Shown: positions 1-19,717, numbered from the stretch's first letter. The stretch: 64,000 nucleotides of DNA from Mastacembelus armatus (GCF_900324485.2 NC_046640.1:13937673-14001672), one strand, 5' to 3'. Numbers and translations: made by a program. Notes: generated from the letters alone by a model not told the origin.

Positions 1-236
1 GTGTTACAAAGAAACTCTCTCTGCAGTTGTGTCATAGACACATTCAGCAATCAATCAATAATCAAAATGAATTGCTTCAATAGTGATACTATTAGCTGTG
101 CTACAGTAAGCTTCATGGGTGAATTTCCATTTCATACAGTAATATATAAATATGAAAAGGTAGTAAGTGATTTATGAGAACCTAAAGAATTTGCCAAACA
201 AAACGGTAAGATAAAGTCTGCACCCCCTATTTACAG

Positions 237-1110
237 TATCAAAGCGTACATTGCTGCAACCCATGCAAAGACAGTGCTGCAACCTGTCCACCTGGATGCC
301 AGTGAACCATGGGAGAAATGGGCAGGCCTTTCTCGAAGCTCCTGTGACATTGTCATTGCCATTAACTTGCTGCAATACAGCTCTTTCAAAACAGCAAAGG
401 TAGGACACTGACATCCAATTTTTGAGTAACAGACAAGAAAAACTGTTTGACACAAATAGACTGGCTCATTTATTAGATTCAAAACAAAGAAAATCAGTTG
501 AAACGTGCTACTCCCTGTGATATTTTTATTTGTTAATTTTCCAAGGGTGTTTTCAATGGAGCAGGTCAGATCCTACGACAAAATGGCCTTTTGATAACAT
601 ATGGAGTGAGTGCCAAAAGTAGTTTTAAGTTTATTATACATGTAAAATATCACCATTCATTATTTGTGAAGTGCTAATGTCTGACATGTACTTTAATAAA
701 ACAACACCTTTCCATCTCAAATATGTCCCAGGTGTTTGCTATTAATGGGACCATTACACCAAGCTGTAACGAAAACCTGGATGCAGAGCTTCGAAAAATG
801 TGAGTGGACATCCATTTTTAGTTTTAGAATACTAGTCAAAGACGATAAATGTGTTTAATGTAAAACTGTTGATTCAGTCTAAATAGACTGACGTGTCAAT
901 CTGTGACAGAAATCCAGACTGGGGCCTTCCAGACATCGATGTGTTGAGACAGCTGGCCTATGGGAATGGGATGCGTATGGAGAGAATAGTGAGTCACATG
1001 CTACTGTTTGGATGATTGGTAATAAGAATTTCATTTTTACCCATGTAATGTTTTATTTTCAGATTGAGATGGAAGAATACTACAAGTGCCTCATCTTCAG
1101 AAAACTTTAA
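237..1110 (+). CDS. mettl26: METTL26-like methyltransferase (UPF0585), 3' part
   Basis: Five exons are visible at 237-399, 546-605, 732-799, 910-988 and 1063-1110, all with AG/GT borders and consistent phase; the stop is TAA at 1108-1110. The joined peptide contains the stretches LDASEPWEKWAGL, LLITYGVFAING, NPDWGLPDIDVL and the C-terminus KCLIFRKL. These follow the vertebrate METTL26 (C16orf13) family closely. The family has a Rossmann-type methyltransferase fold; its substrate is not known to me. The 5' exons with the SAM-binding motif lie left of the window, so the gene is cut by the window edge and is not broken. The last exon runs straight into a 3' UTR. A longer reading frame starting within that exon is only read-through of the UTR. 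Confidence 0.88.
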
Positions 1111-2437
1111 AGAGGCTAAACTGCACAAAAAGGAAGTTTATTTGTATGCTGTAATTCCCAATTCATATGGAAAAATGCATTCACTGTTATTGTACACAAA
1201 AAATGAAGCAATTGACAATAAGAACCAGATATTTATTAAATATAATTTTAAAATTACTTTAAGGTCAGATGAGATCAGCATGACGAAACAGAGTTTACAG
1301 ATAGCAACTAAAAGGTTACAGAAATCACAGAGTGTGATACATGCGGCACATCATGTTCACTCTGCAAGCATTTCCACATTTGGAGAGCCAGAAGAAGTGC
1401 CCATCTGTACTTACAATGTACATAACTTCATCTGTGACAGTCGCAACCAAATGTACATGGGTTGGGGAGCCTGGAGGCAATATCATGGTCCTATGATTCT
1501 CTCAGTCTTGTCTTTGAGTGTTCTGCTCTGAAACATGACTAATTTTAACAAATGTCCACAGTGATATTAAATAGTTCATAGATTTCGTTAACATGTATAT
1601 CTTTTGGTTACAGGGTGTGAAATTTGAATGATTTAATCTATGAAAGTATATTTAGTGAAGGTTAAACCACACCAAGCTAAATTTAACAATCCCAGCAATA
1701 TGTATGAGTCCTGTCAGATGTTTCTGCTCAGAATCAAGACTAAGAAACCCAATAGTCAAAGCAGTGCATACAAATAAAGGCCAAAATAACATAAGATGAC
1801 CCCAGTTCGAGACTGTGTGTATCTAATGGGATTACACCAGAAAGTACAACCAGAATGTCGAGTGGTGAACCTGATGGAGAGTCATTGGGTTTTATTTCAG
1901 GTCTTTGACTGTGCTTTCTCTGCCAAGATGGAACTTTATCCACAAACCCACAACCTCTCAGCATATGCAGATCTCAGTCACTTCACTTCCAGTCCAGAAA
2001 TTAAAATTTAACATGCAATTTCTGCTTTAGAAAAATATGAGAGAAAGAATGGTTATGCCTTTTTTCCTTCTTAACCATCATGTTTTCATTTTTAACTTTA
2101 ATACCACTGACTATTTCTGAGATTTTGTTATTTATTTAGTGAGGAAATACTACATACATATCAGTTAAAAGAGAAGGAAAGAGGGTGGAAGGGTCTGGGT
2201 TATGGTGCTTTCTCTTGCTGCTTCACCCACATTACCATACTTTAGTGGGGAAGAGGCAAAGGAGTGCAACAGTTCTGCAACATCATCACAATATTTCACA
2301 TTGCCACAACATCACAGCAAAGTGGATGGTAGGAGGTGTGTTTTTTCCAGAGGGCATCCTCAGAGTCCAAAGTGGAAGGGGGGAGACCAAAGGAGGAGAA
2401 AGGGTGTAGTGTGTCAGACCCTGCAGTGTGACGGCTT
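1111..2437. other. Convergent 3' UTRs of mettl26 and hgs
   Basis: No splice-supported coding exon was found here. mettl26 (+) ends at 1110 and hgs (-) ends at 2438, so this 1.3 kb is best read as the facing 3' UTRs plus a short intergenic spacer. It is AT-rich. Short open frames on both strands lack family resemblance. Confidence 0.6.
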
Positions 2438-9748
<7,311 letters not shown>

Positions 9749-9905
9749 ACTGGAGTCAAAGTGTTAAAGTAACTAGGTGTCCTGTTTGATCAACGGAGCC
9801 TGATATTTCACCGCTAAGGTTAGCCTGTTAGCTTCTCTGCTAGCACAGCTGTAAACCTCTTTCTAATGTTACTTCCTGTTTCCGTCACAGAAATAGCAGC
9901 GCGCA
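9749..9905 (-). promoter_or_regulatory. hgs 5' UTR and proximal promoter
   Basis: This lies directly upstream of the hgs start codon at 9748. An ETS-like core ACTTCCTG at 9871-9878 is followed by CCGTCAC, a combination common in TATA-less housekeeping promoters. No TATA box was seen. The transcription start is inferred, not observed. Confidence 0.35.
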
Positions 9906-11725
9906 CGGATTTCCCCCCTCTAGTGGCAGATAAATAAAACTACATTTTTAAACGAAATTACAAAAGGTTTATATATGTGGAAATAAGAACATTTACTACT
10001 GTACAGGTTGAGATGCAGTGACTTATTTAACTTGAATATTTACATGTAATATTTCTTTCTACTTTCTACCCAGCTACATTTCATTTTACATTTACAGTAG
10101 AAAACGGTCCAGAGACACAAGGGTTAATATAAGTTATATGAAGCCCCAGGTGTGCCATTAGAGTCTGCATAATTTGATTAATCACAAATTTACCGTAACT
10201 TGCTGGATCCTTGCTGGGTTAATAAATTGTTAGAACTGCCCAGTTGAATCCCAGCTCTGTCAGTGTTGTATAGCCTACATGATCCTATGGATGAGTAATT
10301 ATATTGATTGAAGATATGACATATAATTCTCTGGTACAGTCTCTGTTGTTGGTTGTTATTAAAAACAGTGTTGGTACCATGCCTTAAATATATATTCAAA
10401 ACACTGCACTGATTATTTACAGTGTCACACCACTTGTCTCGTTATGTTTTTCCCCTTACAAATAGCACAGACTCCCTGACTGCATTCACAACTTTACTCT
10501 ACAACACTGGTATAGGCCTGCTTAGGTCATGTGTGAGTCATTACCTGGCACTTGGAACACTGGTGCCCATTGTTAATGTGGTGCTGTAATGCTCTATAAA
10601 GTGGCATTGTGTTAGTCTGTCTTCAGCTGTTATGGACAGAACGAAAACCACTGATGCAGAGATTCATGTCTTCACAACTACAATAAAATTTGCTGTTGAC
10701 AGCAAACGCCAGGGTATATTTTCCTATACAATTAATACACTTAATACAAATTGATCTTGGAAAAAAGTATTAAACTTCAAAAGCAACATCATGCCATAAT
10801 TTGAAGCAGTATATTCCAAGGGTTCTCAATGTTTTTAACACTCTGAAATAGTTTTTGAAACTCTTGATAACCCTTTAGTTCAATAGAAAGATGCACAGTG
10901 TCTGGGGGATCTGAACAATGACTTATGAATAAAGATTTTGTCACTGAGGCTTGTAACTTTCCACATTACAGAGATACTGAAACATAGGAATGCATACATG
11001 TAGTACAAGACGTACATCATGTGAGGGCCTGTCTTCAGCTGGGTTAACCAAGATAGATGATAGGAATGTAACACAGGCCGTGCTTTGAGGTAATTTGAGA
11101 TCAAGGGTGCTAAGAGGGCCTGGTTTACTGAACTTGCTGTTAATTGAAGGTATAACTGAATTTTAGAAAGATAATATATGTTTTGATGTTTTTTGCTCCT
11201 GTTACAGGGTAGCTGAGACAGGGAAGCGTAGATGGAACATGGGAGATGAAGACCCACACATACACACACACACTTCTCAACAATATGTCACCACAAGCAA
11301 ATGTACACACATCCCCATTGTTCTATTGTTCCTCTCAACAGGAGTCAATGGTAGTGTTTGCATAAATGAGCCAAACAAAGATTTTCCTTTTAAAACTAGT
11401 ATGCCACTTCTTTCAAACAAATGAGATTTTTTTCCATAGCTTTATATCTGTAATAGTAAAAATGTGGACACATAAATTCTTTTTTGGAGAATCAAAAAAT
11501 TTTATTGTATTTTTGACAGACAGAGAAAAAAAAAGGTTATTTGAGCACATCAAGTACGAAATAATAAAATGAACAGCCTCCTGCAGCTTTTCAAAGAATA
11601 AAGCTAACTGGAATAACATTAAATACAAAATAATTACAAGGAGCAAAATTGAGAAGAGAAAAACAGGTTTGTCGTTGTTTTGGGGAGATTTGCGGGGCTT
11701 GAAGGTAATCAGACATTTTGGGAGA
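9906..11725. other. Intergenic, no gene recognised
   Basis: AT-rich sequence between the hgs promoter and the claudin stop. No splice-bounded exon or family resemblance was found on either strand. The right end (about 11450-11725) should be the claudin 3' UTR. Confidence 0.5.
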
Positions 11726-12373
11726 TTAGACATAACCTTTCACTTGTGTGGCAGGTGCCCTGCGAGGACTACTTTCTTCACTGCTGAAGGTGGGTGAGCC
11801 TGGGATGCCAGGTGGACTTGACCCAGCATAGAGGAGAGATCCCCCAATCAGTAGCAAAGCTGAAGCCCCCCAGCCAATGTAAAGGGCAGGGCCAAGCTCA
11901 CGCTTGTGTGGAGCTGCCACATGAGGGTCATAGAAATCCCTGATGATGGAGTGGGCAGTCCAGCAAACTGGCACAAGGTAGAGGAACCCTGCAATAGCAA
12001 AAAGGGCTCCAGAGATGCGGGCAATACGGGCCTTGAGGCTGTTTACACCGATACACTTAGTGCACTTGACTCCTAGGACCCCCAGAGTCAGACCCAGGCC
12101 ACAGAGCAGGATGGAAAAGACGGTGAGGCCCCGGGCAGCCTGCATGTCACTGGGAAGAGCCAGCAAACTGTCATACACCTTACACTGGATCTGACCTGTG
12201 CTCTGCACAATGCAATTCATCCAAAGGCCTTCCCAAATGATCTGAGCTGTCACTATGTTGTTACCGATGAAGGCAGTGACCCTCCACAGGGGAATGGCAC
12301 ACACTATTGCACCACCCACCCAGCCCACAATGGACAGAATTAGGCCCAGCAATTGCATGCCTGTGGTTGCCAT
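11726..12373 (-). CDS. Claudin, claudin-3/4-like
   Basis: A single intronless frame of 215 aa. It has the four-helix claudin layout: TM1 about 8-29, then a first extracellular loop with the signature W..GLW..C..C (WEGLWMNC ... GQIQC), TM2 about 81-101, TM3 about 117-140 and TM4 about 161-183. It ends KGYV, a typical PDZ-binding tail for ZO proteins. Claudins seal or form pores in tight junctions. The MATTGMQLLGL start and the VTAFIGNNIVTAQIIWEGLW block place it in the claudin 3/4/5/6/9 group, which is expanded in teleosts as intronless tandem copies. The exact orthologue cannot be assigned by eye, so no symbol is given. The start ATG is the first in frame. Confidence 0.93.
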   Translation of the reverse strand: MATTGMQLLGLILSIVGWVGGAIVCAIPLWRVTAFIGNNIVTAQIIWEGLWMNCIVQSTGQIQCKVYDSLLALPSDMQAARGLTVFSILLCGLGLTLGVLGVKCTKCIGVNSLKARIARISGALFAIAGFLYLVPVCWTAHSIIRDFYDPHVAAPHKRELGPALYIGWGASALLLIGGSLLYAGSSPPGIPGSPTFSSEESSPRRAPATQVKGYV

Positions 12374-13984
12374 GGCAAAAGTGTTGTTTGACTGAAATAG
12401 ATTTGTCTTGATTTTATTTCAGTCTTGGTCTATTTCAGAGGGCTCACTTATAGCCCCACAAAGAAATGTGACAGTCTACAGTACAGGAAATGTCGTGCTC
12501 CACTGGATCCTCAGTCTCTGAGCGATGATGTTGACGAGTTCAGCTTGGGTCAGACAAGGACAGGTATTCTGAAAAACAAGTAAAAACATTTTCAATCCAT
12601 TTTTATTCAATACACTATCCAAAATATACACATACAAATATACTGTCAATGTGTTTCTTTGTACAACAACTTACAGCATTAGATAGACAGTAAATTATGA
12701 GAAGACTAATGGAACATATATTTATCATAAATATTTGGAAACAGGCTGGGAGGCCCATGTTTAGTGGATTCCAGTGAGAACCACAGAGAATAGCCTTCTT
12801 TGACACAGCAGTGGGTGTCCAGTTACGCCTTGCTGGGTGAGTGGATTATCTCAGAAAAACATGAGGAGATTCTGAACACAAGCAGCTTTCATGAAGCTTG
12901 CAGAGTGGGCTAGGAGGGCCTGTATCATATATTTATCATAGCTCTATGTAACCATATTTGATCAATTCTGTGAATCAAACCCTTTCTCCAGAAAATCAGC
13001 TGATAACATCCTGTACACCTGCCTCCAACACTGAGACTGTTGCTACACTATCACAACTATTCTGACTTAAACATGGATATTAAATTGTGATACAGCCAAA
13101 CATATAGTAGAAGAATTACTGTGTACTGCAAATTCATTACCTATCACACAAATATATAGTTTTATCACAGTCAAATTATTTTATGACAATTTTGAAAATG
13201 CCTCTAAGATGCCAAAAGAAAACATTCAGTTTTTTTGTTTTTTTTTTTACCTCTAATAAAGTATGTTTGACTTTCACTGCTGTCTCTGGAGATGGTCCAC
13301 ACGTTCCGGTTACTGCTCCTTTCCTCGTGTAGATAAGGCGTTGATGTCTGGAGTTGTGAATGACGGCCCTGAGAATTCAGTTCAGTCCACAGCAATGCTG
13401 GAGAGCAGAGGAGGCTCTATCTCAGAGGTCAGGTGAACTGCAGCAGAGAGGGTCGATCAGCTTCAACACCCAGAACTCTACTGGAGATGGGGTTGCCCTC
13501 CGAGATGCCAGCACAAGTCTGTGTGGCAGTGGGCAGAAGCATGCGCTTGTGTGCACGACCGTGTCAGTGTGTGAATGCGTGAATGTGTTTGAGTGTGTCC
13601 CCCAGTGCCTGGTGTACCAGCACAATGCCCCGCTGTTTTTCTGTGCCCTCCCTTCCAGCTCCTCGTCAATATCTGCCGCAACCCTGCAGCCCCCTATTCT
13701 CTCCTCTTTTTTGACTTTGACTCACTTGTTCTTTTCTGAGAGCCTTCTCTTTTCTTCTACCCTCTTCTTTCCTTTTTAGGTTTTTGTATAGGTTTCATTG
13801 AAGTATAGGGAGTTGGTCGTTATGCAACCTCTGGATCACAGTCCTGACAGGGACAGGGTAGTTCATTGTCGATTTTCATGTTAATTTCTAAAATAATCAA
13901 CATATTTATTATACAGAAAAGATACAAAATCCATAATCACAAGAACAACTGGAAAGTTATGCATGTTGTATTTGGGATTGATAT
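12374..13984. other. Claudin upstream region with possible 5' noncoding exon, then TRIM 3' end
   Basis: No coding exon was found. On the minus strand a donor-like GAG|GTAAAA at about 13250 could end a noncoding first exon of the claudin reaching to about 13560, spliced to an acceptor near 12400-12560; this is inference only. About 13640-13984 is probably the 3' UTR of the TRIM-like gene. Open frames here (for example around 13360-13780) have no family resemblance. Confidence 0.35.
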
Positions 13985-16032
13985 TCAAATGCTGCAAAAA
14001 GTCGAACAAATGACTAGTGGAGCAGCATTTTTGCCGCCATGTAAGCGACCAGGACTGAAGAATGGATGAAGTCTGTCAGAGAAAGTATCTACAAAGGTGT
14101 GAATGTGGACTCCAGAGTCTCCACAGAAGAAGGAAACACGGCCTTCTGTGTAGTCCAGAAATATGCCCACCTTTCTAGGTCTCTGCTCTAGAGCCAACAA
14201 GGTGACAGGAGAGCTGTTGGCAATGTACTGGCCTCCAGCCTTGAGGCTTAAAGTCCAAAAACCATTTGCAGGGCATACGGTGAACTTGCCCTTCCTATTT
14301 ATGGACTGTCTGACGACACCTAGGTTCCATTCAATCTTCTCTCCAACCTCCACCTCCCAGTAGTACCTCCCACTGTCGAAGCTTTCTTTGGCCAGAACGT
14401 TTGCCACACGGTCAAACCGCTTGGGGTTATCTGGTACCTCCTGAAGTTTGTCTGTGTGTCTCACTTGCTTTCTGTCATCTGAGACAGAAAGACAGGGGTG
14501 GGCTGTCTTAGCACTCAGGTTGACATCCACTAAGAGAAAGGGAGGAGAAAAGGTCAAGAACAGGTCAAACAGCAGAAACATATTTATCACAAATCATATT
14601 CATATTTCAAAATACTGCACCAGAGAAGATTCTGGGTGGCTGGAAAAATAAATCTCCACTGTGCACAGAACCCTCCATTTGTGACTATGTGATTCCTTCT
14701 TTTTTACACAATCCACATGACTGAAGCAAACATGTGGGGTGTTAAAAACATTCTCTACTCTCTCAAAAAGTAAGGAAATACATATCCCTTCCCGTTTTCT
14801 GACCTGTCCTCCCACCTCAATAACTTATTGTTATTTTGTTCAGCTGTAGCCAAACACTTACCTGTATATTTCTCTATTCTCTTAAGCTCTGTAAAAGAAG
14901 AGACACAAGAAAAGGATGATCATTATCACTGAATATAATGTAGGATGTTTATTTGGAGCATAAGATTAAAAATGTATTACTGACCAGATTTGGAGAGCCT
15001 GTTGACTTCGGCCTTTATGGTCTCCATTATGTCTGACAATGTTCGTCTGGTGACCCCAACACAAGGATCAGTTTCTATGATGACCTTGGACCAGTCCTTC
15101 ATCTCAGGGGGACACGTAGTAGAAATTATGCTCTACATGAAATAAACACAGACGTCAACACTTCACTGATGGTAATTGCTTCATTATTATTATATTATCT
15201 GTAGTAGCTGAAGGTGCTTACCAAAGTAACTTGATTAGTATAGTCACTTTGATCATTGTTTCGAGGAATCTTAGGCTCAGATTCAATGATCCCATTCCTC
15301 AGCTCCTGGATCTCCTGTTCCAACTCTTTCACCAGTGTTTCGACTCTCGTCTCCTCCTCTCTTTGTCTCTCCTCAATTGCTGCAACAACTGCTTTGTGGC
15401 TCTTCTCCATAGCATTTACCAGGGCAGAGAAGACTTTTTGGCTCTCTCGCACCTCTCTGAGATAAGAGTTCTGGTTGGACATCATCATCATTATTATTCA
15501 ATAATACCCATTTATTTTTTAATGGGTATTATTATAGAAGAAGCTAATGATTTTAGTGACATTATTTGTTTTATAGGGATTTTAAATGTACCTTTTGAAG
15601 TTCAAGGGAATATTTCAACCTTTCAATCTTTTGAAGCCTTTCCTGAACCAGTTGGTTAACATCTATAACCTGCAACAGTGACACGACTATTAATACACTA
15701 GAAATATAAATGATTATTCATATCACATATCATTAAACTAATGACAAGAGCAATAAAAGTACCGGTTCCTCTTCAGGTGGTTTCTGTGGTCGAGTCTTTC
15801 TGTAGTCGTCACAGACCTCTGCAAGAGTGCAGTTGACACTGAGATCAGGCCTGTCGGTAAACACTCTTTTACAATGAGGGCAGTACTTGTACTGATGTCG
15901 TGCCCAGTAGCGGCAGAGGCAGGACAGGCAGAAGCTGTGCCCACATGGTATGGTCACTGGGCTGCTGAAGATGTTTCTACACAGACAGCACAAGAAGTGC
16001 TTCTCAGAGAGGAGACTGATGGTAGAGGCCAT
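13985..16032 (-). CDS. RING / coiled-coil / PRY-SPRY protein, bloodthirsty-type TRIM without B-box
   Basis: Six coding exons (1317 nt, 438 aa): 15763-16032, 15592-15669, 15222-15470, 14985-15132, 14862-14888 and 13985-14529. Exon 1 encodes a complete C3HC4 RING (C15, C18, C30, H32, C35, C38, C51, C54), which predicts E3 ubiquitin-ligase activity. Exons 2-4 are a long coiled coil (ERLQKIERLKYSLEL; SYLREVRESQKVFSALV). The last exon is a PRY-SPRY (B30.2) domain starting VDVNLSAKTAHPCLSVSDD and ending with GGKNAAPLVIC. Sequence and exon pattern match teleost TRIM39/TRIM21-like (btr) proteins, which usually have a B-box between RING and coiled coil. Here exon 1 stops straight after the RING and no B-box residues are seen. 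These families often act in antiviral defence, but the ligand is unknown. An upstream noncoding exon is likely at about 17430-17560. Confidence 0.9.
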
Positions 16033-16035
16033 ACC

Positions 16036-17429
16036 CTGAAAAGATTCATAAAGAGATGTCAACGAAGAATATTTCTTTTTGTCATTCAGATGCCCCTGTG
16101 GCCTAATTTGCCATTGTGTGTTTTGTTTAAACAGTAAATAAGACAACAGACAAAACCACAGCTTGAGACGCGTCCATAGAAATCATGTGATAAACAAAAG
16201 AGGGCATCTTTATGTTTTATTAGTAACCAGCTAATGTGGATAGCTGTTTTTTAGGCAATAATTATGTTATAATATAGGAAAGAGCTTGATCATTACTGAG
16301 ATAATATATATAATTGAAATCTAAAATATCAATATCTAGTAAATATTGAGTATTTATTATTACCTATACAAGTGTACAGTGGTGAAAAAGGTAATTGTGA
16401 TATTATTGAGATTGTTGTTACTGATGTAGTGGTGTGTAAGCAGCATTTTACTGGAAGAGGTATTGCCTGATTTAATAGCGGTATATACAGTTAGATAGTT
16501 TAGCTTCCTAACCAAGAGGTCAGGTCATATAAAGGTCATGAGATGATTACACTTATTTTGTGAAGCCCAAATTCAAATAGTTTTATGGTGATTTAACAGT
16601 TCCCAAACCCAAAAAGGCTGGAGGCCACCGATCTTTAATATTAACATTATTTGCCTCTGACATGTAATGGAACAAAAGTATAAAGTAGCTCAAAATGGAA
16701 GTAAAGTACAAGTACCTCAAACTGTACTTAAATCTGCAAACTGCAAATTTGGTCATTTTTGTCATTACGAATATGTTATTTCTGGTAAATTATTAAGTAT
16801 AATATGAATAAAATATTCAGGTACTAGTCATAAAGAAGTATAAAAAAAGAAGTATATAGAGCCATAAAGAATAATATACAGCCTACATGAATGTTAAAAC
16901 ACCATGATTTTCACCCTAACTGCAGCGCTGAGACTGTCAGGACAAATGGGATGGCATGTTCTTAAACATACCATGTTTTTCATATTATATAATGATATAG
17001 AATGAAACCAAAGAAAGACATTATTTTCACTGGTATAATCTCCCCACATTCAAGGCAAGCCCACTAATTATTTTTTACCATTGTGTACTCTTATTAGCAT
17101 TACTATAGATGTTTGAGTTGAAAAGAATTTCTTTGTGATCAGATAGACCAACAGAGAATGGAGACAGCCAAGAAAAAGATTTAAAGTATGTAGCCAAACA
17201 GGTAGCAACCTAGTTGTCTGTTACGTCACAGGGGAGCTACAACACAACACAAAATAATTATATGATATCTTAAGGTTTTTCTCGTTAAATGTGTATTTGC
17301 TGAGTGTTGATTGCATTGCACTATGACACCCATGTAAAAAAGGATCTCAGATTATGTAACAGGTTCATAAATGATTCAGAGAAACAGAAACCAATAAAGA
17401 AAGACTGAACGAGCCATGTGCAGTCTTAC
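16036..17429 (-). other. First (5' UTR) intron of the TRIM-like gene
   Basis: Bounded by a good acceptor (TTTTCAG) three bases upstream of the start codon at 16032 and by a strong donor ACAG|GTAAGA at 17430/17429. It is AT-rich and nothing else was recognised in it. Confidence 0.55.
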
Positions 17430-17560
17430 CTGTCTCACTTGAGCTTGTCCGGACACCACTGCCGTTCGCCTGCACTGCTTCTATTCACAGGTTCAGGTTG
17501 TAACAAAGAGACTGTTAATGGTTTGCTCTCAACAGGTGCGCTAACGTTTGTCTGGGTTTT
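17430..17560 (-). promoter_or_regulatory. Probable noncoding first exon / promoter of the TRIM-like gene
   Basis: On the minus strand the strong donor GAGACAG|GTAAGA ends an exon at 17430. With the acceptor beside the start codon this gives a standard TRIM 5' UTR intron. The upstream limit is a guess. No TATA box was identified. Confidence 0.45.
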
Positions 17561-18042
17561 CTAGGAAATGAAAACTGCTTTAGAAAATGGTGCTCTGTGA
17601 CGTTGACACTCCACCCAGCTGTTATCTGAGCTACACTTCAACTAACCTACAGCAAAACACCAGGAAACGTTGGAGGTCATATAACATTTTCATATAATTA
17701 CCCAGTGAGTGTAAAACCAAAGAGCAATCATGCTTTTTTTTTAAAAAAAAATCACAACATTATTAACTCTCAGTTTTAATCAGCCATGGGATTTATTGTT
17801 TTTGATCACTAGTAATCCCTTTAAGCTACAGTGTGTGCCAAAATAGTAGCGTAGTATAGAACAGCCAAGTACATACAGGACAAAATAACTCTTGGAAAAG
17901 TGACAAGGGGAATTAAGTTTAATCTAAAGGGAATTGTAAAGGGAGCTTTTACATTTAATCTGCTGTCAAGTATTCCCAAAAGCTACAGTAATTAAATACC
18001 AAGAACATATGAATTGAAGTCGTTCTTTTCTTTTTCTTGCTG
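17561..18042. other. Intergenic
   Basis: Spacer between the TRIM-like 5' end and the GIMAP-like 3' end. It holds a T8A9 stretch near 17733. No gene was recognised. Confidence 0.5.
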
Positions 18043-19547
18043 TCATGGTCGCGGAGTTGCAAAGAATCGGTTGATAAAGATGGAGTTAAAGTTGAGTCTA
18101 GCAGGGGGAGCCACTCTGTCCTCCATGTGATTTATAGCAACCTGGGCTGTTCCTCCTGCTGATCCTCCAACTGCACCACCTATAATCCCATAAAGAACCA
18201 TCCCCCCTGGCCCCTCTATAGACCCAACCAGTGCTCCCATGACAGCTCCCACAACAATACCAGTTCCAAGTCCTCTAGCCAGGGAAGTCCTGAGCCAGCC
18301 ATTGTCTATCTCAGCCTTGGCTCTGATCTCTGCGCCAACATTGGCTGTGTAGGCATCTTTCCGGTGATACAACTCCTCTGCTATGTACTGCTTCTCCATC
18401 TCTGTCCATGCCTTTTCAATCTCTGCTGTTCTTTTCTTCCTGAGCCTCTTCTCCTCCTTCTTCACGCTCTCCTCCGCTCTCTGGAAAGTTCTGCTACAGA
18501 AATAGCCCCCTCCTAAAGAGGCCACCATCCACTCTATCTTCTGCAGCAGCTCACTGTCCCGGCTGCGATCTCTCCAGTTCACATTGAAAATGTGAAGGCG
18601 TCCACCATACTTTTCAATCAGTTCTCTCAGGTGCCAGTTAGTCTTCTTCACCCTGTCCTCTAAGGCAGCTCCCTCCAGGTTTCCCTCACAGGCCAGGAGG
18701 ACCATGCAGTGCCTTAAACAATGCCTTCCAAAGCGTTTCTTCATCAGTTTGGGGGTTCTCATGTCATTTGGGGAGATTTTTTCCATGTCAAAGGCAACAA
18801 GAAAGGCATGGGGACCAGGGATACATAAGCATTTAGACCTTCTCAGCTCCATCTCCCTTTTGGCTCGAGATATATCCTTGTCATAGATGTTTGGTCCATT
18901 GATCACAGCCACTCGTCTACCGGCCAGTTCGCCAATATTCTTCCTGCTGCCAGAAATGCTGGCGACATCCTTAGAAAACTCCTCTCTGTCAAGTATGGCA
19001 TTGGTTAGTAGAAACTGTGAGGGTCCACTGCTGCCAACCACCATAAGCCTCAATTCTGTAGTGCATCCTGCAAATATGCATCATAATTTGAATACACAAA
19101 GGTAACACACATTGTATTAAATGAACAGTTGTTGTAAACTATGTTTGTACATTGACTCCATATAAAATCCTCAGCTTCCAAGTGCACCAAATTAATATTG
19201 TATACCATATACAGGTGATAGACAATTAAAACAGAACATGTGAAATGCCTTAGTTGTTTATTGTGAATGCTAATTACCAATATTGCCATTTACTGCTATT
19301 TTTCTGTGTTAATGTAGTTTTAAGAGTTTTGTTTTATGAAGGTTTTAAATTTTTTAAAACATTTTAGGATTTTCTTACAGTTCATCCAATTGTTGTTGTA
19401 AGCCCCAATGCTAGATCTCATTTAGCTGATAAGAGGCAGAGTTTTGATGTCAGGGGAAAAGAAATCAGAGCAGTTATTCCCGTGTCATTTTCGTTTACTG
19501 TCTTTATCTATTAAATCAGTAGTCTTACCTTTTTTCCTCTTATCCAT
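18043..19547 (-). CDS. AIG1/GIMAP-like protein with degenerate G motifs
   Basis: Two exons (19529-19547 and 18043-19067; 347 aa). The tiny first exon supplies MDKRKK and splices in phase to a GCTTELRLMVVG start. The overall layout is that of the AIG1/GIMAP GTPases: a core of about 200 residues with the family box (ELRRSKCL, then PGPHAFLVAF), a charged helical region (about 205-245, KKEEKRLRKKRTAEIEKAW) and a C-terminal Gly/Ala-rich hydrophobic segment (about 265-315) like a glycine zipper that could insert into membranes. The P-loop is GSSGPSQF at 18-25 instead of GxxGxGKS, the G3 position reads INGPN instead of DTPG, and no T/NKxD motif is seen. It is therefore probably a nucleotide-free pseudo-GTPase. 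GIMAPs act in lymphocyte survival and cell-autonomous immunity; its own role is unknown. The frame is open throughout, so it is not an obvious pseudogene. Confidence 0.8.
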
Positions 19548-19662
19548 TCGGCAGATTTACAGATTTACAGCACAGATCCACTCTTACAGTTTGAAGTATC
19601 AGAAACTTTTTTAGCTCCTCACTGGACTGAGTCTATTCAGCACATCCCTGTTCTCTTCCCTA

Positions 19663-19717
19663 CCTCTCTCTCTCTCTCACTCTTTCTCTCTCTCTCTCTC
19701 TCTCTCACTCGTCTCTC
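19663..19717. repeat. (CT)n microsatellite
   Basis: An interrupted CT/TC dinucleotide run about 120 bp upstream of the GIMAP-like start codon, so it may sit in that gene's promoter or 5' UTR. Confidence 0.9.

Noticed and set aside
1064-1531. 155-codon open frame on the plus strand
   Set aside because: It overlaps the last mettl26 exon in another frame and continues through the 3' UTR; no family resemblance and no splice support.
17561-17576. Interferon-response-like GGAAATGAAAACT near the TRIM-like promoter
   Set aside because: The spacing between the two GAAA cores is one base, not two as in a true ISRE, so it is too weak to call.
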